64,000 bases of DNA from Marsupella aquatica. Its lineage: Eukaryota > Marchantiophyta. This document shows, piece after piece, positions 35,821-46,743 of the stretch. The notes under the pieces are model-generated. The model saw nothing but the letters and a program-made list of their open reading frames with translations, was not told where the DNA came from and did not search any database. Every line of letters starts with the position of its first letter. Position 1 is the first letter of the stretch. Where the stretch lies: assembly GCA_973895155.1 (NCBI GenBank), contig OZ316893.1, positions 26,722,001 through 26,786,000 on the forward strand. The letters are read 5' to 3'. The position numbers and the translations under genes are program-made.

Positions 35821-36330
35821 AAGATGTCGAGTGATAAAAATATGTCGAGTGATATAAATATGTCGAGGTGATAAAAGGATGTCGAGTGATATAAATATGT
35901 CAAGGTGATAAAAGGATGTCGAGTGATATAAATATGTCAAGGTGATAAAAGGATGTCGAGTGATATAAATATGTCAAAGTGATAAAAGGATGTCGAGTGA
36001 TATAAATATGTCGAGGTGATAAAAGGATGTCGAGTGATATAAATATGTCAAGGTGATAAAAGGATGTCGAGTGATATAAATATGTCAAAGTGATAAAAGG
36101 ATGTCGAGTGATATAAATATGTCGAGGTGATAAAAGGATGTTGAGTGATATAAATATGTCAAAGTGATAAAAGGATGTCGAGTGATATAAATATCTCGAG
36201 GTGATAAAAGGATCTCAAGTGATATAAATATCTCGAGGTGATAAAAGGATCTCGAGGTGATAAAAGGATGTTGAGTGATACAAAGAAGACAGTCGAGTGA
36301 TTAAACATGTTGAGATGAGCAAAAGATATT
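35821..36330. repeat. 37-bp minisatellite at the Helitron 3' end, about 13 copies
   Basis: The unit GATGTCGAGTGATATAAAT plus ATGTCAAGGTGATAAAAG recurs with a 37-base period (for example at 35878, 35915 and 35952). Each unit is itself two related half-units of 18-19 bases. Copies degrade towards 36330. The array begins directly beside the terminal hairpin. Open frames across it are artefacts of the repeat. Confidence 0.92.
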
Positions 36331-36500
36331 GAGATGAGCAAAACATGTCCATGAGAGAAAAAATGTTTAAGCGAGGCACAAATGTCAAGGTCATAAAATA
36401 TGTCATGGGATATGGAAAGCATGATGAAAATGAAATACATGCGCAAAATACAAATTATATGAAGACATTGATACCATACTCATGCCAACTTTATTCACGT

Positions 36501-39500
36501 TCAATAAAGAACTTCATCATATACAACATTTTTGGTCAACCCTGCATGACCCTCCTCGGAATCTGGAAGCAAAACCTTAATACTTCTAGGCGATGTTGCT
36601 CTTGAGAATGCTACGTACAACTGGGCGTGACTAAAAACAGGTTTTGAAAGCTGCAACCCTACATGTTCTAAAGTTTGACCTTGAGCCTTGTTGATGGTCA
36701 TCGCATATGCCACTCGGATGGGAAACTGGACCCTACGTAATATAAAAGGAAGTGATTCATCAGACGTCAATGGAATGCGTGGGATGAACATAATAGTTCC
36801 GGCATATTTTCCTGCAAGGACTCGTGCCTCAATGACACGACGATTCATGGATCTCACAATGAGCCTTGTGCCATTACATAATCCAAGTGAGTGATCTATA
36901 TTCCTTAGCAAGATTATAGGGCATCCAACCTTCAGTACCAGCTTGTGAGGTGGTAAACCACTCGGTGTTAGCGTATTCAAGAACTCCGTAGGATAAAAAT
37001 TCTCCCCTTCCAATTGATCTGGGCGATCGACGCTTAAAAACTCCTTTGACTCCCCAGGAAGTCCTTCTAGAATGCAATTGTTGATTTTGAGCGCCTCATC
37101 ATTGGTTGGCGCCAGGATAGTTCTCTCGCTTAAGAACTTATCATCCACGTTCAAAAAAGATGGGTAGATTGCACTAATCAAAGATTCCACACGTCCTCCC
37201 TCCACCACCATAGACTCCGGACATGTAATAAGGTTATTTGAAGATCCTTGCTTTGGGAGTTTGTCATCGCCCAATGCAAGAAGCCACTCTGCAAATGTAA
37301 GATTGCCAAACTCAGGAGACGCCAAAGTTCCTCTTGCCCGCATATTCTCTGATAGTTTATACGTTTGTATACTACTCCAGATGTAAGATTTCTTCAAACA
37401 CGACCCCACAATCTCCGGACGACTGGCCCTTGCCTTCACAGGAAGTACTTGTCGAAAATCTCCTGCAAACACAACCACAACTCCTCCAAAAATTTGGTCA
37501 CAATCTCGTATGTCACGTAGCGTTCTATCCAACGCCTCAACTCCATGCCGATGGATCATGGGTGCTTCATCCCATAAAATAAAAGTTGCCCTCCGTAACA
37601 ATCCACCAAGGTCAGATTGTTTTTGAACAGCACACGTTGATGTTGAGATCGGTTTCAACGGAAGCTTGAATCGTGAGTGGGCAGTGCGCCCTCCATCTAA
37701 CAAAAGACCTGCAATACCCGAGGAAGCCACAGCCAATGCCACATCCCCATCAGCACGCACTCTCCTCAATAGAATATTCTCCACAAATGTTTTGCCTGTC
37801 CCCCCTGGCCCATCAACAAAAAATGTTCCTCCATCTCGAGCCCTCACTGCTGCAAGTATTGCAGTGTAGGCTGCCCTTTGGCCGTCGTTTAATAACGGCT
37901 CTTGTTCTGCAAGTTGTTGAAGAAGTACATCAATCGGGTAGCATGTCTCCTCCCGTATCAAGCGATTCCTATTTTCTGGTTCTTCAAAAAATTGCATACT
38001 TGGAACCGGAAGACCAAACCCCAACAATGTTTTACCAATACTTTTCAAAGCCTCGTCGATCAAATATAGGGCAAAGCTCTGTTGTTGCTCCTCAGTGGGA
38101 TCCAAAAAACCCATTGAGCGCAGACGATAACAACAATCATCGCTCAAATTCGATGCATGTTGGGTCCATAGGTCACATGGTCTAGCAACACCTCCAAATA
38201 ACATGATTGTGATGAATAGTTGTCGAAGTTGTGCGCCGGTCTGCATACTGGCCGCTTCTTGAAGACATCTATCCCATTCTTCATCGTTCTCATACAAACC
38301 CCGAGCAAGAGCCGTTGCCTGAAAAGTTGGGTATACAATGCCCTCAAAAGTCCTAAGGTCAACGAATGATGTTGCACCTTTGACATGAAGTAGAAGTGCT
38401 CGCAAGTAGTATCGTTCCCCCGCAGCAAGTGGCACAAAATACATCCTTCCAATGCTAAACCCCCTTCTTCGAGGAGTCCATGCACGTATTGTCGGATTCC
38501 ATACAAAGTCATGAGGGAAGTTTGTATACAGAATCTGCCTCGCGTGTTCGTGCAAAGCATTTGCTTTGAACCACCCAGTTAGAGTTGGATCCCTTTGAGA
38601 TTCTTGTTGGACCACATCAATGATCTCAGAATCTTCATGAAACATAATTGATTGTTCCCCCTCGCAATGCACCTGCAGCCGTTGCACCAAAGTACTACTC
38701 TCCGACATTTCAAATTGATTAATCCGCCATACTCCTTCTGCAGCAGACACATACCTAGCATCTAAATGCTCTTTTATTTCATCACGCTGCTCTACCTCCA
38801 CTGTTGCTTTATCATGCCCTTTGTAGCAGTACTTATATAAGTACTTAATGGCTTTGATAGAGCAACATATCTCCACATTAATATGAGCGTTGTATTTCAT
38901 GCTCAAATACGGACTATGAGGAACAACCCACCTATTATCAAACTTAAACCCGCTTCTGTCCTTTGTGAAATTGCGCCCATCATCTCGACGCCGATACATG
39001 GGATACCCATCATCCCCAAAAACTGTTTCAATTGAAAATGGTCGAGGGTAGCCCTTGCTACACTGTCCATCGACCATGCAAGGCGAGTTGGGGTACCCCC
39101 GACCACACGGTCCATGCATCATGCATTTTGTTATAGTCTGAAATAATTGTGGATACACCCTCACGTCCGGTATCTCTGCAAAAACTAATTGGTCCACCAA
39201 CTCTGGTGTGCGTAGTTTATGGCGTTCAACCAATATGATCAAAATGTGGGCATGCGGCAAACCTCTCTTTTGAAACTCGATGACATACATAGAGGCAACA
39301 GGTCTACCTAAGACCCCTGCACGAATGTCCGCCAAAAGTGCCTTCAACTTGAGTTTGAACACTCGAGCAACAATGTCATCCCGATCGGCCGGGGTCTGAT
39401 AGGTGTAGCACTCCGCTCTGACTTCTGGCCATTCAGGATTGCACGTAAATGTGGTAAAAAGGTCAGGGGGACCATACGTGCGTACAATAGCCATGGCGTC

Positions 39501-41680
39501 TTGGTATGCCTGCATCATATTTCGGGCACTACCCCCATATGAGGATGGCAAAATGTAGGTCCTACCCACATCACTTGCACGTGCATCTTCGTCTTGAACT
39601 GCATCTTGAAGCCCTTGATATAGTTCTGTGCGCAACTTTTTTTGATTGTTGCGAATATAGGTCAGTCGCGTTTGATCTATGCATGCATATGCGTCCACAA
39701 TGTATTGCTTTAGCAATCGCCCTCCACGAAGCAACCAATCATCACCTTGCCTTGCGTGTAGCAAGTATGCATAGTATTGTAGTTGTGTAACCTTTTTGGA
39801 GCCATTGCGTCCACCCCTAGCTTGAGGTTCAACTGCCACAATGACCTCATCTTGAAATTCATGGCCCACCAATGGGATGTCATAAGACCACCCGTCTTGA
39901 CCAAGCGGAAAGAGTAAGACATAATGAAGAGGAGCATAGGATCTATGCCACTCCGAAATCCTACGTAGGCCCCCGTCTCTTGTCCTCAAGATAATATCTC
40001 GACCACGTGTTTCAATATCCTCATCCCCAACCATGATCACACCAATCTCATCCGCCGTGGGTTTATTGTAACGTCTTGGGTCGGTGTCACGTTCAGCTAT
40101 AATACGTAGCAAAACCTCTGGCACTTCAGCGTCATCAATGCGGCTCCCGGCATTTTTGAACATCCGCACATAAGGGTTGTGCGTATGGAGCATTTCTTGC
40201 AAAGAAGCAAGCACCGCCTCATCCAACTGTGGCATCCGATTCATCCTGCAACCCAACATAAAATCCAATGAGACTCAACTTATTATAAACAAAAATGTGT
40301 CATAAGAGGAAGAAGGTTCAGGTTGTGTAAAATACCTGTTGCCCAACTCATTCCGCGTGTCATGAATATAAAGTTGAGCAAACTTGGGACCCTCTCCATC
40401 AGGCGGCAAGAGGCTGCCGGCCTGATGATATAAAGCTCCTTGTATGCGAAATGAATATGGACCTTGATTGCCCCCCCTTTCATCAATTTTTCACCTATCG
40501 ATGTAAATGCCAAGGCGTTATTGTACCCTCTAATATTCTTCCGAAAGGTTGTAGCTGCAGCATTACATCCGGTCAACAAACTCCGCAAAGGCTCCGGTGG
40601 AGCACCAATTGATGGCAAATCCACCTTCCCATCAGCACAACACATTGTGAAGCACGGATGGCGTTGCGTTCCAGACTTGCACTCTTCAATCCAATGAAGA
40701 GCTTTACAACATGGACACTCAATGTTCATCCGTCCCAAAACATGTCGGGCCATCGCAGGATCCAAAGGTTGTCGTGCCTTTGGCAAGCTTTGGATCTGAT
40801 CCAATCTTTGACGCTCTCTCAAAATATCTTCTGCACTGGGTTGAGCCGGGGTAACCGGAGCAAGGTTACTCTCTCCCAATTCTTGTTGGAGCATATCCTC
40901 AATCTCTTGTTCCCCCTCTTCATCTAACAAATGTAAGGTGCCCTGAACAAACGTGTCAAAGTGACCACCACCATCGTCAACAGTAGGACCCACTTCCCCA
41001 TCCAAGGCACCATGAATGAGCCAATCCTCGTCAAAGATGTCAGGGTCAGCTCGTACATTGTTTGGTATTTCTTCACAGGTAGGGATGACACACATCGAGT
41101 CAGCTCCATCCTGTAAAGCACCATGAATGAGCCAATCCTCATCAAAGACATTGGGATCTCTCCTCTCATTGTTGGGTACAGGCTCACATGGAGGGGTAAG
41201 AACATATTTCTCCAAATGGTGGTTGGTCTCAGATGCACTCGTGGCACCCTCTCGATTGGCCGTGATGGCAATGGTTCTGGCCGCTGCCTGGTGCATTGCT
41301 CTTGCTTCACGAAGCAATTGTCTCACACTACTTGCACGGCCAGGCACTGCGGTAGGTCCCAAAGTTGTCTCCTCACTCCCTCCCAATGATGTTGTTGATG
41401 GCCCTCGAACAGCCCTTGCTTCCCGCCGCAATTGTCTCCCACTAACAGCCCTTGGTTCTTCTACCGCAGTTGGCACACATGGTGTGGGAGTACCTTCAAG
41501 AACCAAGGGCCCCACACTGGGCAAGACACTTTGTTCAGGTGAGGCATGGACCTGGGGCACACCATCCACCACTTGCAATTGTCGTTGGGCGTACTGCTGG
41601 CGACGCCTTGCATTTATGGCATCCTTGTTCTTAGCATATCGTTCGCGATTGGCCTCCGATCTCTCCCCTGGAGTTCTCAT
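36501..41680 (-). CDS. Helitron RepHel transposase (HUH Rep nuclease and PIF1-type helicase), two exons, one homopolymer frameshift
   Basis: This protein nicks and unwinds DNA for rolling-circle transposition. Exon 1 runs from the ATG at 41680 to 40336. It has a basic N-terminus and a zinc-finger-like region (CPCCKALHW, then CC..GKVDLP) typical of plant Helitrons. After a run of seven G (minus strand; 40471-40477) the correct frame is shifted and continues with GPYSFRIQGALYH and LYIHDTRNELGN. A 90-bp intron (40335-40246) then joins it to exon 2 (40245-36501), an uninterrupted frame of about 1,250 codons. Exon 2 holds the Rep HUH motif (GLPHAHILI, near 39255), the tyrosine motif (YLYKYCYKGHDKA, near 38840), Walker A (GPGGTGKT, near 37800), Walker B (WDEAPM, near 37565), FAGDFRQVLPV, and the C-terminal NKAQGQT and YVAFSRA. 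Intact key residues suggest recent activity. The frameshift may be real or a sequencing error. Confidence 0.9.
40246..40335 (-). other. Predicted 90-bp intron in the Helitron transposase gene
   Basis: The minus strand reads ACAG|GTATTT at the donor and TTGCAG|GATG at the acceptor. Removing it joins NELGN-R to MNRMPQLDEAV in frame, matching the continuous order of plant Helitron proteins. Without splicing, a stop separates the two parts. Confidence 0.75.
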
Positions 41681-41979
41681 GTTGCCCAACAAACTCCAAC
41701 CCCCTTAATCATCTGCATCCAACCCACGAAATGGATGAGTATTTTGAAAACCCCAAATCATTCAAGCTTGACAGACCCCTAACTAATTATATTGAACGCC
41801 GGCTGGGCCACACCGTTGCAAGAGACTTGAGACTTTGATGGTGACCCAATATCCGTGAAGGATACTGCTTACCGGGACCCCTCGTCTCACCCTCCCAGCC
41901 TTCAAGGCGATCATCATGCTTCTGAATGTCTCTTGCCCCTATGGTATTCTTATTGCTTGCGGCGGTTATCACCCACTCT

Positions 41980-42260
41980 ATGGCCGTCACCCATGGTTTT
42001 GCCGACACCCAATGGCCCATGTGTAGCGGTCACCCATCCCATGGTTTGGCTCATCCCCTCTCATGGCCCACGGTTTGGCCGTCACCCATTCGGAAAAAAA
42101 AGTGGTCACCAAAGCCATTAACCATGGTGCTTGCCATGAAGTCCAAATCCCCCCAAAAGATGCCCAAGCCATCACCCATGGTGGTCACCCTAAACACGCC
42201 ATCCCCCCAATAGAATGGTCACCCAAGCCATCCTCCTAAAAACTGGTCACCAAAAGCCCC
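41980..42260. repeat. Degenerate short repeats (GTCACCCATGG-type)
   Basis: Variants of GTCACCCA(T/A)GG and TGGTTTGGCCGTCACCCAT recur about ten times with irregular spacing. The array lies upstream of the Helitron gene start. Confidence 0.65.
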
Positions 42261-42627
42261 CACGCAAGCTGTGGTAATTATTTATTCCCCGTGACCTCCA
42301 AGAAGAACACACCCTCCTTATATATGTTTCTGGGGTCCTGCGACCCCCGGACCACTTTAGCCGCTCATATTTTTGGCCTCAAACCCAAAAATACAAAGGG
42401 AATGGGGAGCGCACTGGCAAATGGGAGGGGCCTGGGGTGTCGTGCGTCCGGGTTTGACCGTGCGGGAGGTTTATGCGCTGCACATCAGTCAGATTGTGCG
42501 TGTTGGCTTCGGCCATGACTGAGGGCAGAACGCCTGGACTGAACCGCCGTGAGCAAAATGACGTGGACTGAATAAGGCCATTGTTTGGAGAGGGAGGGCA
42601 CTCTCTTGTAATAAAGCGAGCGTCAGA

Positions 42628-42698
42628 CAATGGGCGTGGCAGAGAGCGGCGAGGCCCGATGTGTGTCTTGGGCTCAACGCCCTCTGCCACGCCCATTG
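42628..42698. repeat. Perfect 17-bp inverted repeat inside the Helitron
   Basis: CAATGGGCGTGGCAGAG at 42628-42644 is the exact reverse complement of 42682-42698, with a 37-base loop. It lies between the 5' GC-rich block and the transposase gene. Confidence 0.85.
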
Positions 42699-43014
42699 CC
42701 GCAGCGGGGTCGACTGACCTCTGCCTCCAACTGACGTCTGCCTCCCGGAGGTGACTCCATCCTGCACTCGCGCGGCCTCGCCTCTCCGCTTGCCTCCCTC
42801 TCGACTCGACTCCCTCCCACCCGAGTCTCTCCCTCCCTCCGACTGACTCCCTCTCCCAAGTCGCTTGCGCCTCCGCCTCGCCTCCCTGTCGCCTCCCTCT
42901 CAAACTCGCGCCCCCCTCCAACCCGGCCCTCTCAACTCGTGCCCCCCTCCAACCCTCTCAACTCGCGCCCGCCACGGCCCTCCAACTCTCGCCTCCCCGG
43001 CCATCCCAACTCGC

Positions 43015-43390
43015 ATCCCGCCACGGCCTCCCACGGTGCCTCGCCCTCCTCGCCTATCCTCGCCCTGCATCGCCCTCCCACGGTGCCTCGGCCACCCTCG
43101 GCCACCCTCGCCTCGTCCATCCTTGCGTCGCCGTCCCACGGCGCCTTGCCCACCCTCGCCCACGGCGCCTCGCCTTGCCCTCCCACAGCGCCTCGCCCAC
43201 CCGAGTCGCTCTGCACGCCTCCCAACTTGCACAGGGGGAGCGAGTCCACGCGAGTCCCTCCCAACTCGCCGCGCCTCCCACGGCAGCTCGCCCTCCCACG
43301 GCGTCTCGCCCGTCTGAGTCCCTCCCACAGCACCCCACCTGAGTCGCTTTGCAGGCCATCCAACTCGCACAGGGGGAGTGAGTCCTGTGC
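43015..43390. repeat. GC-rich minisatellite (TCCCACGGCGCCTCGCC-type) near the Helitron 5' end
   Basis: At least eight variants of CCCACGG(C/T)GCCTCGCC occur. A longer unit (CACC.GAGTCGCT.TGCA.GCC through CACAGGGGGAG.GAGTCC) is repeated at about 43197-43247 and 43334-43384. Strand composition is strongly skewed to C on the plus strand. Confidence 0.8.
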
Positions 43391-43770
43391 TCGGTGCTCC
43401 CGGGTCGACCTTGGGGTTTTGGGGGCGGCAAGGCCCGGGTTGATGTTGGTGTTTTGGGGCGGCGAGGGAAAATCGAGGTATGATCCAGGCGCGGGAGGCG
43501 TCAGGTTCTGTCATCGACACCCCTCATCAGAATGCCTGGAGCAGGTATGACATGTCAGATTTTGTCGTCCTCGCGTCAGGTTTTTGTGGTGAGGAGGGAG
43601 TCAGGCCTTGTCGTCGACAGAAAGGCCTGGACCATAATTTTCCCAAACTGTGCTCCAGAACACTGATGATACTATCTAACGGTGCAAAAAATAAGCATTT
43701 TAATCCAACAGACACAATGTGATCCCGCTTCTTTTTGAGAATCGTCTGCTTACGAAATGAGAAAGACGCG

Positions 43771-43794
43771 GGATTGTATATTATAGTAGTTAGA
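43771..43794 (-). other. Helitron 5' terminus
   Basis: The minus strand starts TCTAACTACTATAATATAC, close in form to plant Helitron 5' ends (TCTCTACTACTATAA-like), and is preceded by host A at 43795. Confidence 0.75.
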
Positions 43795-44202
43795 TGTGTA
43801 ACACGTACATGGCAATTTGTTTTTAGAATCCACACAATAACGAGAGGTTAAAACACACACAATGTGATAAAGCAAGAGCTTGGAACCATTGAGGTTGGGC
43901 TTCTTCATAGGCATAATTGTTCTCTTTTCTCTACTTTTTTCTTCTTCAAATGCTTCCAGGGCAGAGCACATCACCTCCACAGTGTACCACTCTATACAGG
44001 GAGTTATAGGGATTTGGTAGATTTGCTGTCTATTTGGTAATACTGTTTTGTCACCAATGCCCACTACGGTGCTCACAGTCATCTTGTCACTAAGTGTCAC
44101 TTGAGATACCTCATGAAGTGGACTGTTGTTCACAACTTTCTTACTCAAAAGCAGGTTAGGAAATGACTGAGAAACATTGGCTGGGGACAACACACAATGC
44201 AT
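43795..44202 (-). CDS. Unknown 135-codon open frame ending at the Helitron insertion
   Basis: An ATG at 44202 opens a frame that runs without a stop to the Helitron border and reads 15 codons into it. The sequence has no low-complexity bias (for example VVNNSPLHEVSQVTLSDK and EAFEEEKSREKR) but I recognise no family. If the Helitron is removed in thought, the next host codon after ACA is TAA, so the frame would end exactly at the insertion site. It may be a chance frame or part of an old element. Confidence 0.2.
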
Positions 44203-46571
44203 ACATCTTTTTTCTGGTGTATCATGCGACAGTTTTTGTTGCTTTTGAATATTGTTTGCTAGTGAGGTGTATATACCAAATTCTGGTGACTCACATCCTT
44301 TTGATACACTATGGCTACGATAAGTCTATATGTCACAACACTACTGCAGTCCATAAAATGGGCAATAGGATTACTAAGGGGTATAGCACTAATAAACTAA
44401 AACATAACATGTGATAAACACCTTCCCCATTGATTGTTAGCTCTCAGTCACATCCTTCCATCTAGAAGATCTAATAACTTGTGACTCGCCTCCTGACTGT
44501 TGCCTTTCATTGTCCACCCTTTTTGTGCAAGCCAATGCTCAATCATATGGTCAATCTTGTGGATCCTCTAGTTGGAATTTGAGCTCCCCCCCCCCCTCTT
44601 TGAGAGATCTAATAGCGCAGTAAAATAGTCAAGTAGATCAGATGGCCAAAAAGGTCTTCACAAAAATCTATTTTGTATGGCAACCGTGGTCGGTAGGATT
44701 GTGTATTATAGAACACAGGATTCTAGGGTATGCAACAGTAAATCTCAAATAGCTTCAATACTTACTGTAGATATCTTTGGGTACTTAGTGAAGTATCTAG
44801 ATATCACATGCTATCATAACCTACCTAAAATACCTCTATTCAATCATTAAATATATTCTATACAATAATTGTATTTTGAAATTCAGATGAACTGTCTGAA
44901 TTCAAAAATATATATTCTTTATTTGTGTTGTCAACAACTTTTTATGCTTTAGTCAAAAGACAATGAAGATACCTATTTTTGGATCACACTGTTTCAGATG
45001 TCTTTTGTAGTTGAACCCCGAGTGAGGTATCCGAGTTTTAACTAACCCTTTGCACTAAAAGGGCTATGGGACACTTTATCCAATGCTTGGTGATAGATTC
45101 TCCGATGTTCTAGTTGTCTTATTTGCTGAAAACAAACCCAATTTTCTCGTCCAGCAAAAACAAGCCCAAGTGCTATTCAAAATGGAAAAGGTCTTCACAG
45201 CGATCCACTTATTTATAATTAAATGGGTAAAGTACTCTTTCAATAAATAAAGCCCACTTCATAGTAAAAATTGACTTAATAAGTGAAATATGGCTTTGTG
45301 TTCCTAAATAGACTTTATGTTTGAAATTCAATAATTACAAGGTCTCCGGTACTCTATTTGAATAGAACACCCTTCAGATGTACTATTTGAGTATAAATTA
45401 AGCGGCACCTGTTTTTCATAGAGGAGATGATAGTATAGAACCGGAGCTGTTATCAAAACATTGGAATGGGCTCTAATTTTTTGATTGGGTTTTCCACCAA
45501 AGTTTGCAAATCAGGTAAAAACAAGGTTCAATGAAAGGAAAGAAAAAGTGGTCCAAAGAAAAAAAGGTCCAAAGAGGATTGGCCTGTGGGATTCAGGTTT
45601 GAGCTTTCTGGGATCTATGACTTATCATCCATCTTATCATCCATCTTATCATCGTATGTCTTTGTCTTCTAATTCCATCACCTACTATTATCTATTTTTC
45701 TCTAACTCATGAACTAACAACGAGAATCTTTGGGAATGTGTAGTTTGTTTAATGCTTTCACACTCTCCCAATTAAACTCCATTATCCCATTTCAGAGAAG
45801 AAATGTGAACCCTATGTGATCTATTGCATGTTTGATTGCACTTCCATTGAATAGAAATGTCAACCCTATGTGATCTAGTGCATGCTTGATTGCACTTCCA
45901 TTGGACTTAAGATCATCTATTCTTCTGCTAGCAATTCAACAAAAGTGGAAAAAATATTCCCAAAATGGACAAAATTTGTGTTAAATCACTTTAACAAAAA
46001 CTAGCATTAGTAACACTAATTTTCTACTAACAAAGCGCAATGGAAGCTACTTTTGAGTGTTACTGTGTAGAGTGAAGCCTCTAGACCATAACTTGCAATA
46101 AGGACAGAACAAAACAATATAGTGGAAAAAAATAGAGATGGGGCAAAAATGAACCACAAATAACATATAATCATTTATCTTATAGTATTCTTTAGTGTCT
46201 TGGTCTCTATTTATGTTCAAGGACTTAGAGGAAAATAATCCAATTAGAAGTGGGGGTGAAAATGGGGATTGGGTGGAGTAGTGCCGGGAGCAGTGCACCG
46301 CATTTGAAAAGAATGCAGCCTGTGAAGAGAGTCGGTGGAGTGAGGGCCGCATGCAAAGAGAGTCAATGGATTAGGGAGGCTGCTTCTGAAGAGGTCAGTT
46401 GTGTCATTGAGTGTCAAGGGCAGTGGTGAAACGGCCAGCTCTTCTTCAATTACTTGAAGAAGCTTTGGTCAGCTGCTGTCAAATCAGGGGGCAACTTTTT
46501 AATCGCCATCTCTTTTCACGGTTAAAAAATGGGTAGTCTGTATATAACACTAATTATGGTGAGCACTGTAC
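44203..46571. other. AT-rich intergenic stretch, no gene recognised
   Basis: Only short, non-conserved open frames occur. A C-run lies at 44588-44598, and a tandem ATCATCCATCTT run near 45624-45652. A duplicated block (GTGATCTA.TGCATG.TTGATTGCACTTCCATTGAA) lies at about 45816-45905. Confidence 0.55.
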
Positions 46572-46743
46572 ATATATCACAGCCAGTATGGTTCCAAGGT
46601 AAAATGGCTGATTGGAAGATACCAAGCAAAAAATGTGTGTGGGTTAAATCCCCACTCACTGGTCAGATATCCCTACAAAGTACTCTTAAGTTTTCAAAGT
46701 TCCAAACTTTGAAAATGGACCCAATCGGATAGTGGCGTTTCAG
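46572..46743 (+). repeat. Dispersed ~172-bp repeat, tRNA-like (SINE candidate), copy 2
   Basis: This copy has TGGCTGATTGG (46605-46615, A-box-like) and GGGTTAAATCC (46641-46651, B-box-like). It matches 34218-34388 in inverted orientation. Similarity stops abruptly on both sides, which defines the unit. Confidence 0.55.

Larger units (their letters stand above)
41681..43770. other. Helitron 5' non-coding region, GC-rich
   Basis: About 2.1 kb lies between the transposase start and the Helitron 5' end. It contains repeats around GGTCACCCA.GCCAT (41980-42260), a 17-bp inverted repeat and a C-rich minisatellite. None of its long open frames looks like a protein; they follow the repeat composition. 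It could hold the transposase promoter or captured host sequence. Confidence 0.6.
35794..43794 (-). mobile_element. Autonomous Helitron, 8,001 bp, both termini placed
   Basis: Helitrons move by rolling-circle replication and insert between A and T without duplicating the target. On the minus strand the element begins with TCTAACTACTATAATATAC at 43794. It ends with a hairpin (CGTGC-AAC-GCACG, 35819-35807), nine bases, and CTAG at 35797-35794. The base before the 5' end is host A (43795) and the base after the 3' end is host T (minus-strand reading of 35793), the canonical AT target. It encodes a Rep-helicase protein, has a minisatellite next to the 3' end and a GC-rich block near the 5' end. 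The 5' end is placed by its plant-Helitron-like sequence and the flanking A. The 3' end is firm. Confidence 0.85.

Noticed and set aside
35900-36446. Open frames across the 37-bp array
   Set aside because: Periodic peptides produced by the minisatellite.
42379-43550. Long open frames (up to 206 codons) on both strands in the GC-rich Helitron region
   Set aside because: Arg/Gly- or Pro/Ser-rich products of skewed repeats, with no domains.
44695-44735. GGATTGTGTATTATAG, similar to the inner part of the Helitron 5' end, possibly a second Helitron end
   Set aside because: Similarity stops before the terminal TC, and no 3' hairpin-CTAG partner was found nearby.
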